Assembly (NCBI GenBank): GCA_008638375.1 | Contig: CM018038.1 | Coordinates: forward strand, 29,114,753 to 29,178,752 | DNA: 64,000 nucleotides | DNA from: Nyssa sinensis | Lineage: Eukaryota > Streptophyta > Magnoliopsida > Cornales > Nyssaceae | Direction of reading: 5' to 3' | Shown here: positions 34,806 to 47,332 of the stretch, one piece after another | Layout of the letters: each line of letters opens with the position of its first letter | Numbering within the stretch: position 1 is the first letter of the stretch | Made by a program: the position numbers and the translations under genes | Notes under the pieces: model-generated | Database searches by the model: none | Told to the model about the DNA's origin: nothing | Seen by the model: the letters and a program-made list of their open reading frames with translations, nothing else

Positions 34806-37800
34806 TTACTTCAATCCATGGGCTGCTTTTGTCATTCAGGAATTTGTGTATCATGTTCTTTATCATCTGCCTTGCTTGTCTAACATCAAATCGAAATTCT
34901 CTTATTGGCTCATGATGTACTATTTGTTTCATGATGTAGTAGATGATTATGTCATAATTAAGTCTGCAAAGTCAAAATTATACTTTCAGCTTGCTGTGTT
35001 CCAGCTGCTGTTTGACTTTATAATGATCTCTCCCGATATTCTTTGAAAAGGTTTTCAAAATATTTTGTTTTTGTTTCAAAAGGTAATAAGAATCATAATA
35101 TTATGATATAGTGATAATTTAACAAGCTAAAAAAGTTCCTTGTGAAATAAAATTGGTGAATTTGCAATGTAATATTAATGCAATGAGATTTTAGTGTTTA
35201 TAGTCAATCAAGAAAGTTATAGTATTTTTTACCATTTCTTTTGCATCATCAATGAAAGGATCTCTGCTATTTGTTCTTGGGAGTAGTGAGTTATAGAATC
35301 TCCATATTCCTTCATCTATATCTAAAACTAACAATGTCCAATGATTTGCATCGTTGCTACGCAGTGGAAAATTGAGGTATCTATAGTGTTTGGTTGTGTT
35401 GATGTGGTCGTCGACTATTTCTTTTCAAATCCCCAAATTATCTTTCTTGACAAGACTATTGGAAACATTACATGGATTATGTGTCATTTTTGTTAGTTAG
35501 AGAAGTAATTTATATGAAAATTTATTTTTCTATGTGTTACTAAACAATGGCTTTGTGAAAATGAGTGATTTTCCTTTTTTTCTTGAGTTAATCCTTCATT
35601 ATGGTTTTGTTCCTGCTCCCTCTTTAGAATTTTAGCATAGTTATGGATTACTTATAAATAAAATGTGGGAAATTTCATTTAACAAAGATACAAAGATGAA
35701 AACTTTACTATTTTGAACATTTTCAATTTTTTTTTATTCTTTTTGTTATCATGCTTGATGTTTCATTTTCTTGTACTTCAAACATTATGTAGTCTATTCC
35801 TTCATTATGAACAAATTGTGGCCCTATTGTTGACATTTGTTCAAAAGTATTAGTTAGTATTGAATTTTTAAATACAGTATATAAAAAATTATATATTTTA
35901 GTTATTTGATCAAAAGTAAATTTTGAATTGTGTTAGTGTAGTGAAAATAAAACTTAACCCCTGTCACATAAAATAGTGACTTGTGACTGTTATTCATGAC
36001 AAAATGAAATTTCGTATAAGTAATTATAGTAACTTACTCATTTCATTCGCAATCATGCATTCTTATGATTAATGGTTTGTCATCCAAATATAACATTTTT
36101 CCTATGCCTATTTTGTTGATGAGCTGCTCAATGTTTTGCTTTGCTTTTTTCTTTTTCCTTTTTCCTTTTGGTTGACCTCTCACTTCCTCAACATCAACAA
36201 ATATTTCTTTTGTTTGGTTCTCCTTGGTTGTTTCATCTTTGGACCTCCTTCTTTTTGGTTGCTTTCTTGTTGGAAGCTTTTTCTTTTTCTCTTCTGGTTC
36301 TATTTATATGTGCTTATTTCTATTTTTTGGTGTATTCGAGTTGGTTTCTTTTCTTCATACCAATACTCTGGGATTTTATGCTATTTCCTTGTTTTCTGCT
36401 TGATATTTTTAACCAATGATCTTTGAGTTTCTTCATATATTGTGGTTTCAGTAATTTTTATTTTTATTTTTTTCTTGTAATGCCAACTCTTCCATTTGTT
36501 CCTCAAGGTCCTTCTATTTTTCGAGTTTCTATTCCAACTTTCTGAGTCTTTAAATTTCTTTATCCTTTGCTGCCATTTTTTGGTCAAATGCCTCTACTTA
36601 TGGCATTTGTCTATTTCCTAGTTTATGCAATTGTTCTTCCTGTTAGAGAATATAATAATAAAGTTACACCCTCTCTAATAGCTTAAGCTTTTACATGAGT
36701 TGGTAATTTCACATGGTATTAGAGCAGCCCAAAGGTCCTGAGTTCAAATTTCACCGTCATCCAAAAAATATGAATTGACACGTGTAGATTCAAAGTGGCC
36801 ACACGTGAGGGGGCGTGTTAGAGAATATAATAATAAAGTTACACCCTCTCTAATAGCTTAAGCTTTTAGATGAGTTGGTAATTTCACACTTCCATTGCAA
36901 CCATTTTTTTTTTCTTTTTTATTCCTTGAACTTGCTCATGTCATTGTTTGAATAATGAGCTTTTATATTTGTTCTTCCTTTTTTTTTCTTTCTTTTCTTC
37001 TAACTACTTCACTTACCCATCTTATTGTAATCTTTTGTCAAATCAATATATTCAGTCTTTAGTAAATGATATTTTCTTTTTGTTTCTTCATTTTGCCTTT
37101 TCAATTCATCATTTACTTATTGTAGGTGCTTGAATTTCTCCTCTGCTTTTTTTTTTTTAAGAAGTTCTTTAATTTGCGTTGTGGTCTAATGCTGAAATCT
37201 CTCTATTTCTTCTATCATTATGTTCCATTTTCTATTGTTTCTTTTGGTGGTAAAATCTCTTTGTCTTGATTTCTTTCCTTATTCAATAGCTTAGTTTTAG
37301 TTTTAGTTTTTTTTTTTTCCAGTCACACCATGTGAATCTACTATTATTGCTTCACATAGACTTATGATTTTATCCAAAGCTTGTTCAACGTGTTCATCTA
37401 TTCCTTCCTATTATGTTTCATTTTATTGTTTTCGAGTCTCTTCATGTTCTTGTTGTACATATTTAACAACTTGCTTGTCATGTTGTTCTTTGCTTTCATT
37501 TTAATTTACTTGTCCACCATTATCTTCTTCTTCTTCTTCTTCTTGGCCTATTAGTTCATTCTAAAGTCTTTCTTAGTCTTCTTCTTACTCTTCATCGCCA
37601 TCTTCTTTGTCTTCTTCCTCATTTTATTCTTCCTCTTCTTGTTCTTCTATTTCTTCCTTTGTTTCTTCTAATTGTTCTTGTTCTTCCTCTTTTTGTTGAT
37701 ATATATTATTCTCATATCTTTCTTTGTTTTTCTCAATTTTATTCCATTTACCAAGATATACAACATAGTATTAAACATTTTCACTATATATATTGTCGTG

Positions 37801-38640
37801 TTTATCTTTTTCTCAGTTTTGTTCCATTTAGCAAGATGTATGACATAATATTAAACATTTTCACTATATATATTGTTGTATTTATTTTTTGTTGAATAAA
37901 ATCATTGTTATATAAAAAAGGTGAAATTTTACTCTATATAATTTTGCAAGTTAAATTCATTGTCAATTATTTTTACACAATGTGAAATTTTTCTTAATAT
38001 TATAAGCACTTCAATTCATTGATATTAAGTTAGAGATTGAAACTTTAGTAACATGGAAGAATACATTCAATTTCAAATGGACATCATGTAGACAATGAAA
38101 TTTCACTGTATTTAGAATAATCCTATTGTGTTTTGTATTAATAGCAACAAATTATGAAGTTATTACCTCTTCAAGTATTAGGCCTATAAATTTTTCTTTT
38201 CATCACTCTTTGTAGTGTTGGAAGATTCCACTTGAGGAACCTTGGGAATTTGTTTTTACCTATAAGTTCAATCATTCTTGAGTGCTTGAACAACCAATAT
38301 TGCAAAATGATGAAGTAAAAATCATAAGTTTTGTTATATTTCTATAAAAAAAAAATGTTGAATTATTCGTTTAATTATGAGGCTTACCAACAAAGTAGTA
38401 ACATATCCAGCAACTTTTTCTAGATTTTGATATGACTTATCGATTAATGTCACCAAACTATTCCTTATTTCCTTTGCCCAACTATAATTGTTTATCTTGT
38501 TTAGATTTTCAATTTACTACACAAATATCATGACGATTGATTGTCTAGTTGTTGAAAACAACAGCATTAGAGAAAAATATAGGCACAATACCCTTGCCAC
38601 ATCCTTTATGTCTGTCTTTTTCTTACCTTTTATTGCCTCT
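34806..38640 (-). pseudogene. Decayed Ulp1-like (C48 peptidase) gene
   Basis: Minus-strand blocks in gene order: VARVLCLYFSLMLLFSTT (about 38620-38530); NNYSWAKEIRNSLVTLID up to a donor GTAAGC after 38398; then YWLFKHSRMIELIGKN and FPRFLKWNLPTLQRV (38165-38305). An acidic glutamate-rich stretch (37510-37690) and a basic linker (36130-36430) follow. The Ulp1 catalytic region is next: YRYLNFPLRSNDANHWTLLV (His of the triad) and EGIWRFYNSLLPR at 35430-35233 with donor GTAAAA. The end is YYIMKQIVHHEPIREFRF (34990-34830). Stops and frame changes lie between blocks, and the expected Cys box after the QQ motif is not intact. Ulp1 proteases cleave SUMO-like tails; such genes are amplified in plants, often inside Mutator-like elements. 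No transposase or terminal repeats were found here. Confidence 0.7.
36641..36888 (+). mobile_element. TRIM/SMART-type miniature LTR retrotransposon (248 bp)
   Basis: Two 73-bp LTRs (36641-36713 and 36816-36888) start TGTTAGAGAA and end AATTTCACA and differ at one base by eye (tacatg versus tagatg). A Met-type primer site tggtattagagcag begins at 36714, and a purine run gaggggg precedes the second LTR. The 5-bp target duplication cttcc is at 36636-36640 and 36889-36893. With only about 100 bp of interior it codes for nothing and must be mobilised in trans. It sits inside the Ulp1-like pseudogene. Confidence 0.93.
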
Positions 38641-40309
38641 ATCAATTTTTGTTTTATTATTGTTTCTATTAATATCTGTGTTTACGTATTAAAATAATAA
38701 AATTTTACTATAACTACATCATTTTGTATTTTTGTTACTGAGAAAATTTGATTCAAATTTTATTGTTTAACTAGAGCTTACAATTTTTTAGAGTTTACAT
38801 TTTGGATTTCATTGATTTTAATGATAGACAATGAATTTTCACTATTTGTTTTTAATTGTTTGAGAGTCAGTGTTCAAGGATTTCAGAGACAGTGAAATTT
38901 ATTGTTTTATAAGGAAATATTAACTGCTTGGATATTCAAGAAAAAGGTTAGTTACATTTTTCCATTAATAGTTTAGAATTATTAAGATTCAAATCAGTAA
39001 ATTTTAGTTCATTTGAAAAAACCATTGAAGTTATTTGTTCTAGTATATTCAAAATGATGAAACAGTGAAATTTCATTGTGTTCTAGTAAGTGAAATTTTG
39101 GATTAGAAAAAAGAAGAATTCATACATCTCATAATCTTTTTTTAATGCAAACAAAGAAATTATAGGGAAAAAATTGAAATTTGAGTTTTTAAATTCGACA
39201 GAAACTTAAATTTTTAATTCTCAAATTGTTAAATAGTGAAATTTCACTGTATTTGTAGTGATCTAGAAGCAATGGACTTTCACTATCTTCACTATTTTTT
39301 TTATTTACTTATTGTATTTGTTGCAAACAATTTTCCATATTAAATGTCAATGTCTACAATTTGATTTATTTTATTTCACTATCATTGTCTTTAAAATAGT
39401 GAAATTTCGTTGTTAAGATTGTAGTTTTTCGCCTATATGAACCCTAGGGTATGTTGTTTTAGAAAAATTTCACTGGTTATAAAATAGATAAGGTTTTATG
39501 TTACCTTATACAAAATCGTTGTTACATTGATGTAAGGAAAATAGTGAAATTTCTTGGATTATTAGACATAAAAATACATATCTTTTCTCAACGACTCTTC
39601 GTGTTGTTGGAATTAATTCGATTTTGAAGTTTGAATTTTCATATCAATTTATGAATGTTGATTATTTGTAGAACAAAATTTGTAGGTTTTAGTTTTAGCG
39701 ATATACTTGCAAATTGATTTTATTTTGGTAGAAATTTGCTACTAAAATTTGAAAGATTTGACTAGAATTTGAAGAGTCACAAACGTGCGTATCAAATGGC
39801 AAAGGGTATTTCAGTCAAGAAAATGTTGAGGAACTGTTTAGGTTTTAGAGTTTGAACCTCTACTCGATCTTGATTTTGATTTTATTGGGGTCTACAGAAC
39901 GGCGGCCTCTAAAATTATTGCCTTAGATGTTATGTTTTTTTCTTGTGCAATGGGTGGCACCGTTAAGACAATCATAGGAACCTGTCTAATCTCCCCACTA
40001 ATTTGCTAATCAATATTGATACCATTTTGGCAAATGCATTCATTACAAACCTTTTTTTTTTTTTTTTTACAATTTCTGTTGCGACATTCCACTGTTAGAT
40101 CATTTTACTTGAGGGAGGAGTCTTTTGACTTTCCTTGAAAATAGATTTGGTGTGCTAAAGTCTTATGTAGATGTTTACAAGGGAGCAATTGCATGCGAAT
40201 CCATTTTAACTATGGATAATCTATAAACCAATTTCACACACTATTTGTCATTTGTTTCTCATTGCTCGTTGATAACAGACTTATGATGTTTGATACATGG
40301 AATATGAAT
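38641..40309. other. AT-rich flank upstream of the Ulp1-like pseudogene
   Basis: No clear exon. It probably contains the decayed 5' part of the minus-strand gene. It has the perfect palindrome gtgaaatttcac at 39236-39247 and near copies at 39063, 39399 and 39544. A poly(T) run of about 20 lies near 40050. Confidence 0.45.
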
Positions 40310-40526
40310 TTGCATTGTTTTTTTTTTTGTTTTTTTTATTTTATGCTTGTAGTGCGAGAAGCATAAAATAAAATAAAAACATCTTTACTAAGTTCTCCTT
40401 TTCACAAGGGTCAGGATCACCCTTTAAGTTCTAACTAATAACGATCGGCATAGAGAACTCAAATTCGAGATGTTTGAATTTCATTCTCAACGCCTTTACC
40501 CCTCGGCCACACCCCCGAGTGGTCCT
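40310..40526 (-). mobile_element. Candidate tRNA-Ser-derived SINE
   Basis: The minus strand starts with a tRNA-like head: gtggccgaggggtaaaggc resembles the box A region of tRNA-Ser, followed by gttgagaatgaaattc with TGA at the anticodon position and a weak box B (gaatttgagttc). The 3' side ends in an A-rich tail (plus-strand T-rich tract 40318-40345). I saw no target duplication. It could instead be a tRNA pseudogene inside another repeat. Confidence 0.5.
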
Positions 40527-40899
40527 TTTGAGAACTTTATACTCTTGTGTAATTGAATTTTAACGCCTTTTGTTAATTGGCTTACAAAGCTTGTAGGAGG
40601 TTTAAAACTCTAATTCAGAGCTCCTTTTTTTCATATACGGGTCTCTCCCTCATTCGGTTATTGAATTTATTTTTTTCAATAGAAGATGTGTTATACAATT
40701 ATTGCTTTACAAGATTTTATGAGTGTCTCAATTTTGAATCTTGAAAAACCTAACAAACCTAAAATTGAGAAAAAAAAAAAAAACTAGACATCAATATAAT
40801 TTTTAATTGATTTGCATATGCACACCTGAATATAATAGTTTTTGTTATACTCATGTTATAGTTTTCACTCTCACCTCTTTTCTCTACTGACATTAACAA

Positions 40900-43773
40900 T
40901 GTAAAGATCTGAAAAATCAGGATAAATTTTTTGTTTTGCCAGTAGGACACTATTTATGTACTATTTGCTGGTAGGGCGTTATACATGCATTATTTAAGAA
41001 TAAGTCATGTTTAGGAGCATAATTTGAGTATGCCATAGAAGAGAAACATGCTTATAATGTTAAAATACACCTCTTGTGAAAATTTGAATCTAATCGAAAA
41101 TAGTTTCAAAAATAGAGCATAAAAGACATCTCGGGTGGTCCGGGTGGACCCGGCCGCAGGTGAAAATAAATTTTTTGAAGCATTTTTATTTAAAATAATT
41201 TTTAAGAACTTTGGCTAAAGCAGAATGTCAAATTGAGGCGTTTCGGAACGGGTTGTAGTGTAACGGGGTCCTGAACTCATTAAGGGCAAAAGGGTCTTTT
41301 TGTCCCTTGGCCCCTTTACTATAAATAGGACCCCTTAGTGTAAAAATTATAGAATTTGGTCTGGAAAAAGCATAGCAGCTCGTGCATGGAGTGAAAAGTG
41401 AAGAAAATCTAGAGTTTTCCAACTTTCAAGCCTTCAAAACACATCTCTAGGCTAGGATTCTCACAATGCTTCCTTCTAGGAAGTTATTCCCCACGTCAAG
41501 GGCTACATTCTCACCAACTGATTCGGCTACACAGTGAACAAAACTCCCTATGGTTGAGAAAAACTCTTTTAGGTATGATATATTGCTAAGTAAATAATAG
41601 GGTTAAGTTTAGGAGTGTTTTATATGTTGATTGAATAATTTATATGTTTACTTGTTGTTAGAAAGTCACTTAGTATGTAGTTGCTTTGAAAACAAGAGTT
41701 GGTAGTTTGTGTACTTGTGTCTTCTTTGAGAATTTGTCAAAGTGATGAACATATAACTTCAATATATGTTTAATTCATTACATTGTGGCTTATGTTCATG
41801 TGGATGAAGTCTTGTGTTTTGAAAGATATAGTTGTTTAATGCATTGATGCTTTGTATAATTATGTATTCTTTGAGAATTGGTAAGGTAGTGAACATGTGA
41901 CATAAGTGTATGTTTAATTGATTGTATTATAGCATATGTTCATGTGGAAGAAATTTGGTGGTTTGAAAGTTATACTTTACTTTATGTATGATACATGATT
42001 TAAGGTGTATACCAAGTATGTGACAAAATGCCTCATTGAGATTGCATAGAAAAACCAAGGCATATTGGCATAGTGTGAACCTTTGGAAACATAGTATGGT
42101 TTGAGCACATTGGTGCTATGCATTATGAAGGTGTAGATCCTGTGGTGAAAAACTCAAAATCTGGCCAATGATAGTACTCGCGGGCTGACGGGGGCGAACC
42201 GTGAAGCGAGACATACGATAGTACTCACGAGCTGACGGGGAAGGACCATGAAGCGAGACATGGGTATGGCATAAAGTTGCATGTGTGTGTCATGCATATT
42301 GCCATTACACTACATTGATGAATTGGAAGGCATGTAGATTATAAATATACACTTGCACATGCCATGACTTAACTTTGTTCCTTGCATTAGCACTATGTCA
42401 TACCAGTAGTTGAGCTGACCCTTTATGGGATATCATATTACAAATGAGACTTCCGGTACTTGAGACTTGATGAAGTCATTGGAGCACAGAGGGAGAAAGT
42501 AGATTTTGAAATATATTTGACCTAAGAGCTTCATTTTTGTATGTATGGGCATAAGCCCAAATATCTTGTGTTAAATTTGAAGAATAGTGAACTATAGGCC
42601 TTGGGCCATTTTGTAATGAAAGGGTTTAAACCCAAATGACAAATGAGATATTTTGTTTAATGTGCATCACATGTAAATGTTGAGAACAATAGTTGTATGT
42701 TTAATTTCTATGAATTTGTGGCCATCGAGTGAAGGTGGAATGTATATATCCTTGTATATATGAATTGTCGTAAAGTATTAGGTGAAAAATGCTTACAAAA
42801 CAAAGGAGATTATGGTGAAATTTCTTAAAATATGGTAATTAGGTTGAGTGGAGTGGGAGAGTCTACCTAGACTTTCTAAGTAGTGGATTAAAAGACTTAA
42901 GAAAAAGGAAGAAAGGTAAAGAAATGAAAAATGAGGCTGATTAACCCGAAAATTATTTGAAGTCAAAAAAAAAAAAAATGGTAAAATGGTCAATTTACAT
43001 GTTATAGGGCCCAACACCAAGTTTGGTGATGAAATAAATTGAAATGAGTATAAAAATATCAAAATCAAGATTTTTGGCCAAGGTTGAAAAATTGGGCGCT
43101 ATAGCATTTTAGCTACTGGTTTACTGTAGCAATGAATAGTAGCTACAGTGAACCAGCCCCAAGATAGCCCCACCCACGCCCAGTCGCGCGCCCATGCCTG
43201 CCCTACCTGCGCGTGCGCGCCCAGCCCTGACACCTCCCTTGACACCAGCCCATGGCCACCCTTGTGAGCCATGTTTGGCTACCCTTTTGGGCCATGTTTG
43301 GTCAATCCTTGGGCAATGTTTAGCCACCCCTTTGGACCATTTTTTGTCACCCTTTTGGGTCATGTTTAGCCACCCTATTGGGCCATGTTTGGCAATTTTT
43401 ATGGACTATGTTTGGCCACTTCCTTAGACTACCTTAAGTGAAATTTTTTACCTATTCTTGGCCTATGTTTTAGGGCACTTGGGAACTGTTTGGGCCGTTG
43501 TTCCAAGGTATATTTATAGACATTTTGGGACCATTTTGGAGGCCATATTTGAACATGACTTAGACTAATGTTGAATATAGGTTGGGAGAGACATTTGATT
43601 GACGTTAGAATACCATTTTGGTTAAGTCTAATAGAAAGTTTTCATTTTCAAATTTTTGGGAAACATTGGGAAATAAATAAGTAATCAATTAAATCCATCT
43701 TAATAGCCTTTCATATATTTTTCTTATTTCATTTCACTCACTCCTCGGGTTTATGAAAATTTGGGAAGTGACA
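40900..43773 (+). mobile_element. Solo LTR (2874 bp), opposite orientation, TSD aacaa
   Basis: It begins TGTAAAGATC and ends GGGAAGTGACA, the reverse complement of the 25645 family, flanked by aacaa at 40895-40899 and 43774-43778. It contains a doubled segment of about 47 bp (about 42172-42262, around gctgacggggaaggacc) and the ggccatgtttggccac minisatellite (43255-43430). No coding region. Confidence 0.9.
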
Positions 43774-43847
43774 AACAAGCCGTGGATTTGGAATTTTGGA
43801 GAAAGATAGTGTAGAGCTCCTCCAATGGTATCAATAAAGTGATTGCT

Positions 43848-45376
43848 TGTCACGCCCCGAATTTTCATAAACCTGAGGAATGAGTGGAAATTAATTAAGA
43901 AAAATTAATAAAAGACAATTAAATAGATTTAGTTGATTACCCATTAATTTTTTCATGTTTCCCAAAATTAATAATGAAAATTTATTAAGTAGACTCACCC
44001 ATGCAACTCTATGCCAACCCATGTCTCGTTTCACGGATCGCTCCCGTTGGATCAGCGAGTACCAATACTCGTTTCACGGATCGCTCCCGTTGGATTAGCG
44101 GGCACCAATGCAATGACCAATTTTGGGTTTTTAACCACAGGATCTACACCCTCATAATGCATAGCATTGAAGTGCTCAACCCACACTATGTTTTCAAAGA
44201 TTCACGTATGCCAAGATGCCTTGTTTTTTCTATGCAATTTTCAATGAAGCATTTCATCAAATACATGGAATATACCTTAAATCATGCATTATACTTAAAG
44301 CCACTATAACTTTTGAATCACAAAACTTTGTCTACATGAACCTAGCATGTAATCCAATCAATTACACATATAAACATATTACATATTCACAACCTTACCA
44401 AATTCTCAAAGATTAAAAAATACATAAAGTACCAACACATTGAATGAATCATAACTTTTCAACTACAAGACTTTGTCTACATAAATATAAGCTAGAATGC
44501 AATGAGTTATACATATAGTCATATTACATGTTCATCACTCCAACAAATTCCCAAAGAATACATAGGTACATAAGGTACCAACCCTAGGTTTTTAAAGTAA
44601 CTATAAGCTAGGTGGTTATCTAATAACAAATAAGCATGTAAGTCATACAATCAACATATATAAACACTCCTAAACTTAACTATATTCTTTACTTAGCAAA
44701 ATATCATACCTAGAAGGATTTTTCTCAACCCTAGGGAGTTGTACTGGCTATGCAGCCGAACTAATCGGTAAGAACGTAGCCCTTGATGGAGGGAACAACT
44801 TCCTAGAAGGAAGCCTTGTGAGATTCCAAGGTTAGAGATGTGTTTTGGAAGCTTGAAAGTTGGAAAAACCTAGATTTTCTTCATTTTTCTCTCCATGCAC
44901 GACCTGCAGCTCCTTCTTAGACCAATTTTCTGTAATTTTAACACTAAGGGGTCCTATTTATAGTAAAGGGGCCAAGGGGTGAAAAGACATTTTTTCCCTC
45001 AATGAGTTTGGGACCCCGTTACACTACAACCCATCCCGAAACGCCTCAATTCGACATTCTGATTTAACCAAAGTTCTTAAAATTATTTTAAATGATATTT
45101 TTCTAAAAGATTTATCCTGCGGCCGAGTTGGCCCGGGCCACCTGAGATGCCCTTTATGGTCCATTTTTCAAACTGTCTCTGATTAGGCTCAAATTCTCAC
45201 AGGAGGTGTATTTTAACATTCTAAGCATATTTCTCTTCAATGGTATATTCAAAACATGCTTCTAAATATGACTTATATCTAAATTATGCATGTGTAGTGC
45301 CGTATCGACAAAGAGTGCATGAATAGTGTCCTACCGGCAAAACGAAAAATTCACCCTGATTTTTCAGGTCTTTACA
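43848..45376 (-). mobile_element. Internally deleted solo LTR (1529 bp), TSD ttgct
   Basis: On plus it begins TGTCACGCCCCGA and ends GGTCTTTACA, with ttgct at 43843-43847 and 45377-45381. Compared with the 25645 copy it lacks about 1.3 kb after position 43998, including the minisatellite. Confidence 0.9.
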
Positions 45377-45381
45377 TTGCT

Positions 45382-47332
45382 CTTGGAAAATCAATCGGTG
45401 CTAACTACAAATCAATTTTCAATTTTATTTTTATATATCCTCAAATCAATTTTTCATTCCATTGTATTCTGAATTTTTCTTTATGTCTCTACTTTAAGTT
45501 GCATTATTTTATTAATTTTTTTGGATAATTACACTAATTTCTCTTGTGATATCTGACAATTACATGGTTCTTCCTTGTGACTTATGTTGACTTATTTTGT
45601 CAGAATTGTCAGGAGATGGATGTTAATGAAAAAACATGAATTTACTATTTTATTTTTAGAAATAATTAGATTAACCTCTTTTGTGATATATGATAATTAC
45701 TAGAGAACCTCTCTTATAATACTTGAAAAGATAAGGAAGGTTACGGCAATATAAAAAGGTATTTTAGTCAAATTAAAAAATTTAATTAAAACCCTAACAC
45801 TGTTAATAACGAATTTTGTAAAAAAGAGAAAATATGTACATTGTCAGTGATTTCAAAAATCATATTTGGGGGTGGGGGGGGGGGGGGGGGGGGGGGGGAG
45901 GTTGGTTTCAGAATGAGGGAAGTAGGAAGATGAGCTTGTCTGGGCAAGTTGTCAGCACATCTATTGCTCTCTCTTGCAGATCCATGGATTTGCCATCAAT
46001 TTTGGGCAATCCTAAACAATGTATTCCAGTCCCAGAGGATCAACAGCCATTTCACTTCTGAAACGAATTCAATAATCACTCTCAGAAAGACAGAAAGAAA
46101 AAAAAAAAAGACCACCTTATTCTAACATGCCCACGGGAATGGAGCAGCCAATATTCCCCTTAAAACCAGTCATCCATTTGCCTTCATCTCTATTAAGACT
46201 TCCCAGAAATCATTGTGGGATTTTTAGTGGCACCACAACTCATTAACAAAAACCAAAATTTCAACGATGTGGGGAGAAGGATTCCAACTCACACACCATT
46301 TTGTATGAAGAGTGTACACTTGGGAGTGTTTGGACAGGTCTTTTAGCCAAGATTGAAAGGGAGACTTTAAAAATATCCTGAAGAGAGAGATAGGACCAGA
46401 GCTTCAGATCTCCATGCCTTTAAAAAGGGTTAAAATTCTCAATCACGTTCAATAATAATAAATAAACAAATAATTAAATAAGAAGAGAAAAATTAAGGAA
46501 ATAGTTTTTTTTTTTTTTTTACATTTTCCTTTCTTAAATAGGAAAACAAAAGGAAAAAAAAAATTATCTTTTTTTTCCTTGTAAATTTATAGTCTCTTAA
46601 AAAAATTTCCCATTTTCTTTTCTTTTCTTTTCTTTTCCTCGATAAAAATGATTCTCCTTTTCCCTCACCAAATGAGCAAAACAAACAGAGCTTTATAATT
46701 AAAACCATAGCTTAGTCATGAGTACTAATACTCTCTTTAATTTATTTATTTTTTTGAATGTTCTTTTCCCAAATTTTTAAGGCTTTTGGATAGATGGGAT
46801 TTGCTGTGTTGTTATATTATAATGAACAATTAGATGAAATCATGCATAGCAAAAAAAATAAAATATAGTTGAGAAGCTTGCAATTGCAAACAGTAAAAAT
46901 CCAAACCTCCACTACTAAATATTCGATTAAAGTTGGGGCCAACTCAAACCCTACTCCCAAAAAAATGCATCATCAAGCAATCCCCAAAACATGTCCACGC
47001 TTTTACATAAAAATTTCCTTTCTAAGATTTCTAATGTAAATCTAGCACTCAGATATATATATATATATATAGTCAAAAAAATAAAAAGTGTTAAAAAAAT
47101 AAAAATTAAAAAAGAGGAAAGGAAAGGGAAGCTCTTAAAAACAAAAGCTAATGTCACAAATCTTTGTCCAAGGATGAGCTCATTCACCTCACAATTATCT
47201 TAGCCACCAATCTGTTCCCAACTTGGTCTTGCTTGAAAAGCCATATCAAATTTCAGGTGTCAGCTCCCTCACCAGCCTGCCAACTTGACACAAACAATCT
47301 GAAACAGGCGACTTCAGCATGCCGCTTCAGCC
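45382..47332. other. Intergenic sequence and probable SEC10 3' UTR
   Basis: No gene is seen from 45382 to about 46900. A long G tract is at 45868-45898. The several hundred bases left of 47333 probably include the SEC10 3' UTR on the minus strand, but no single polyadenylation site can be chosen. A TA microsatellite is near 47053-47072. Confidence 0.5.
45868..45898 (+). repeat. Poly(G) tract
   Basis: About 30 bases, all G but one T. It could form a G-quadruplex or reflect uncertain sequencing. Confidence 0.85.

Noticed and set aside
36136..36426. Hydrophobic plus-strand frames resembling membrane protein
   Set aside because: Opposite strand of a Lys/Glu-rich linker of the Ulp1-like pseudogene; hydrophobicity is a strand artefact.
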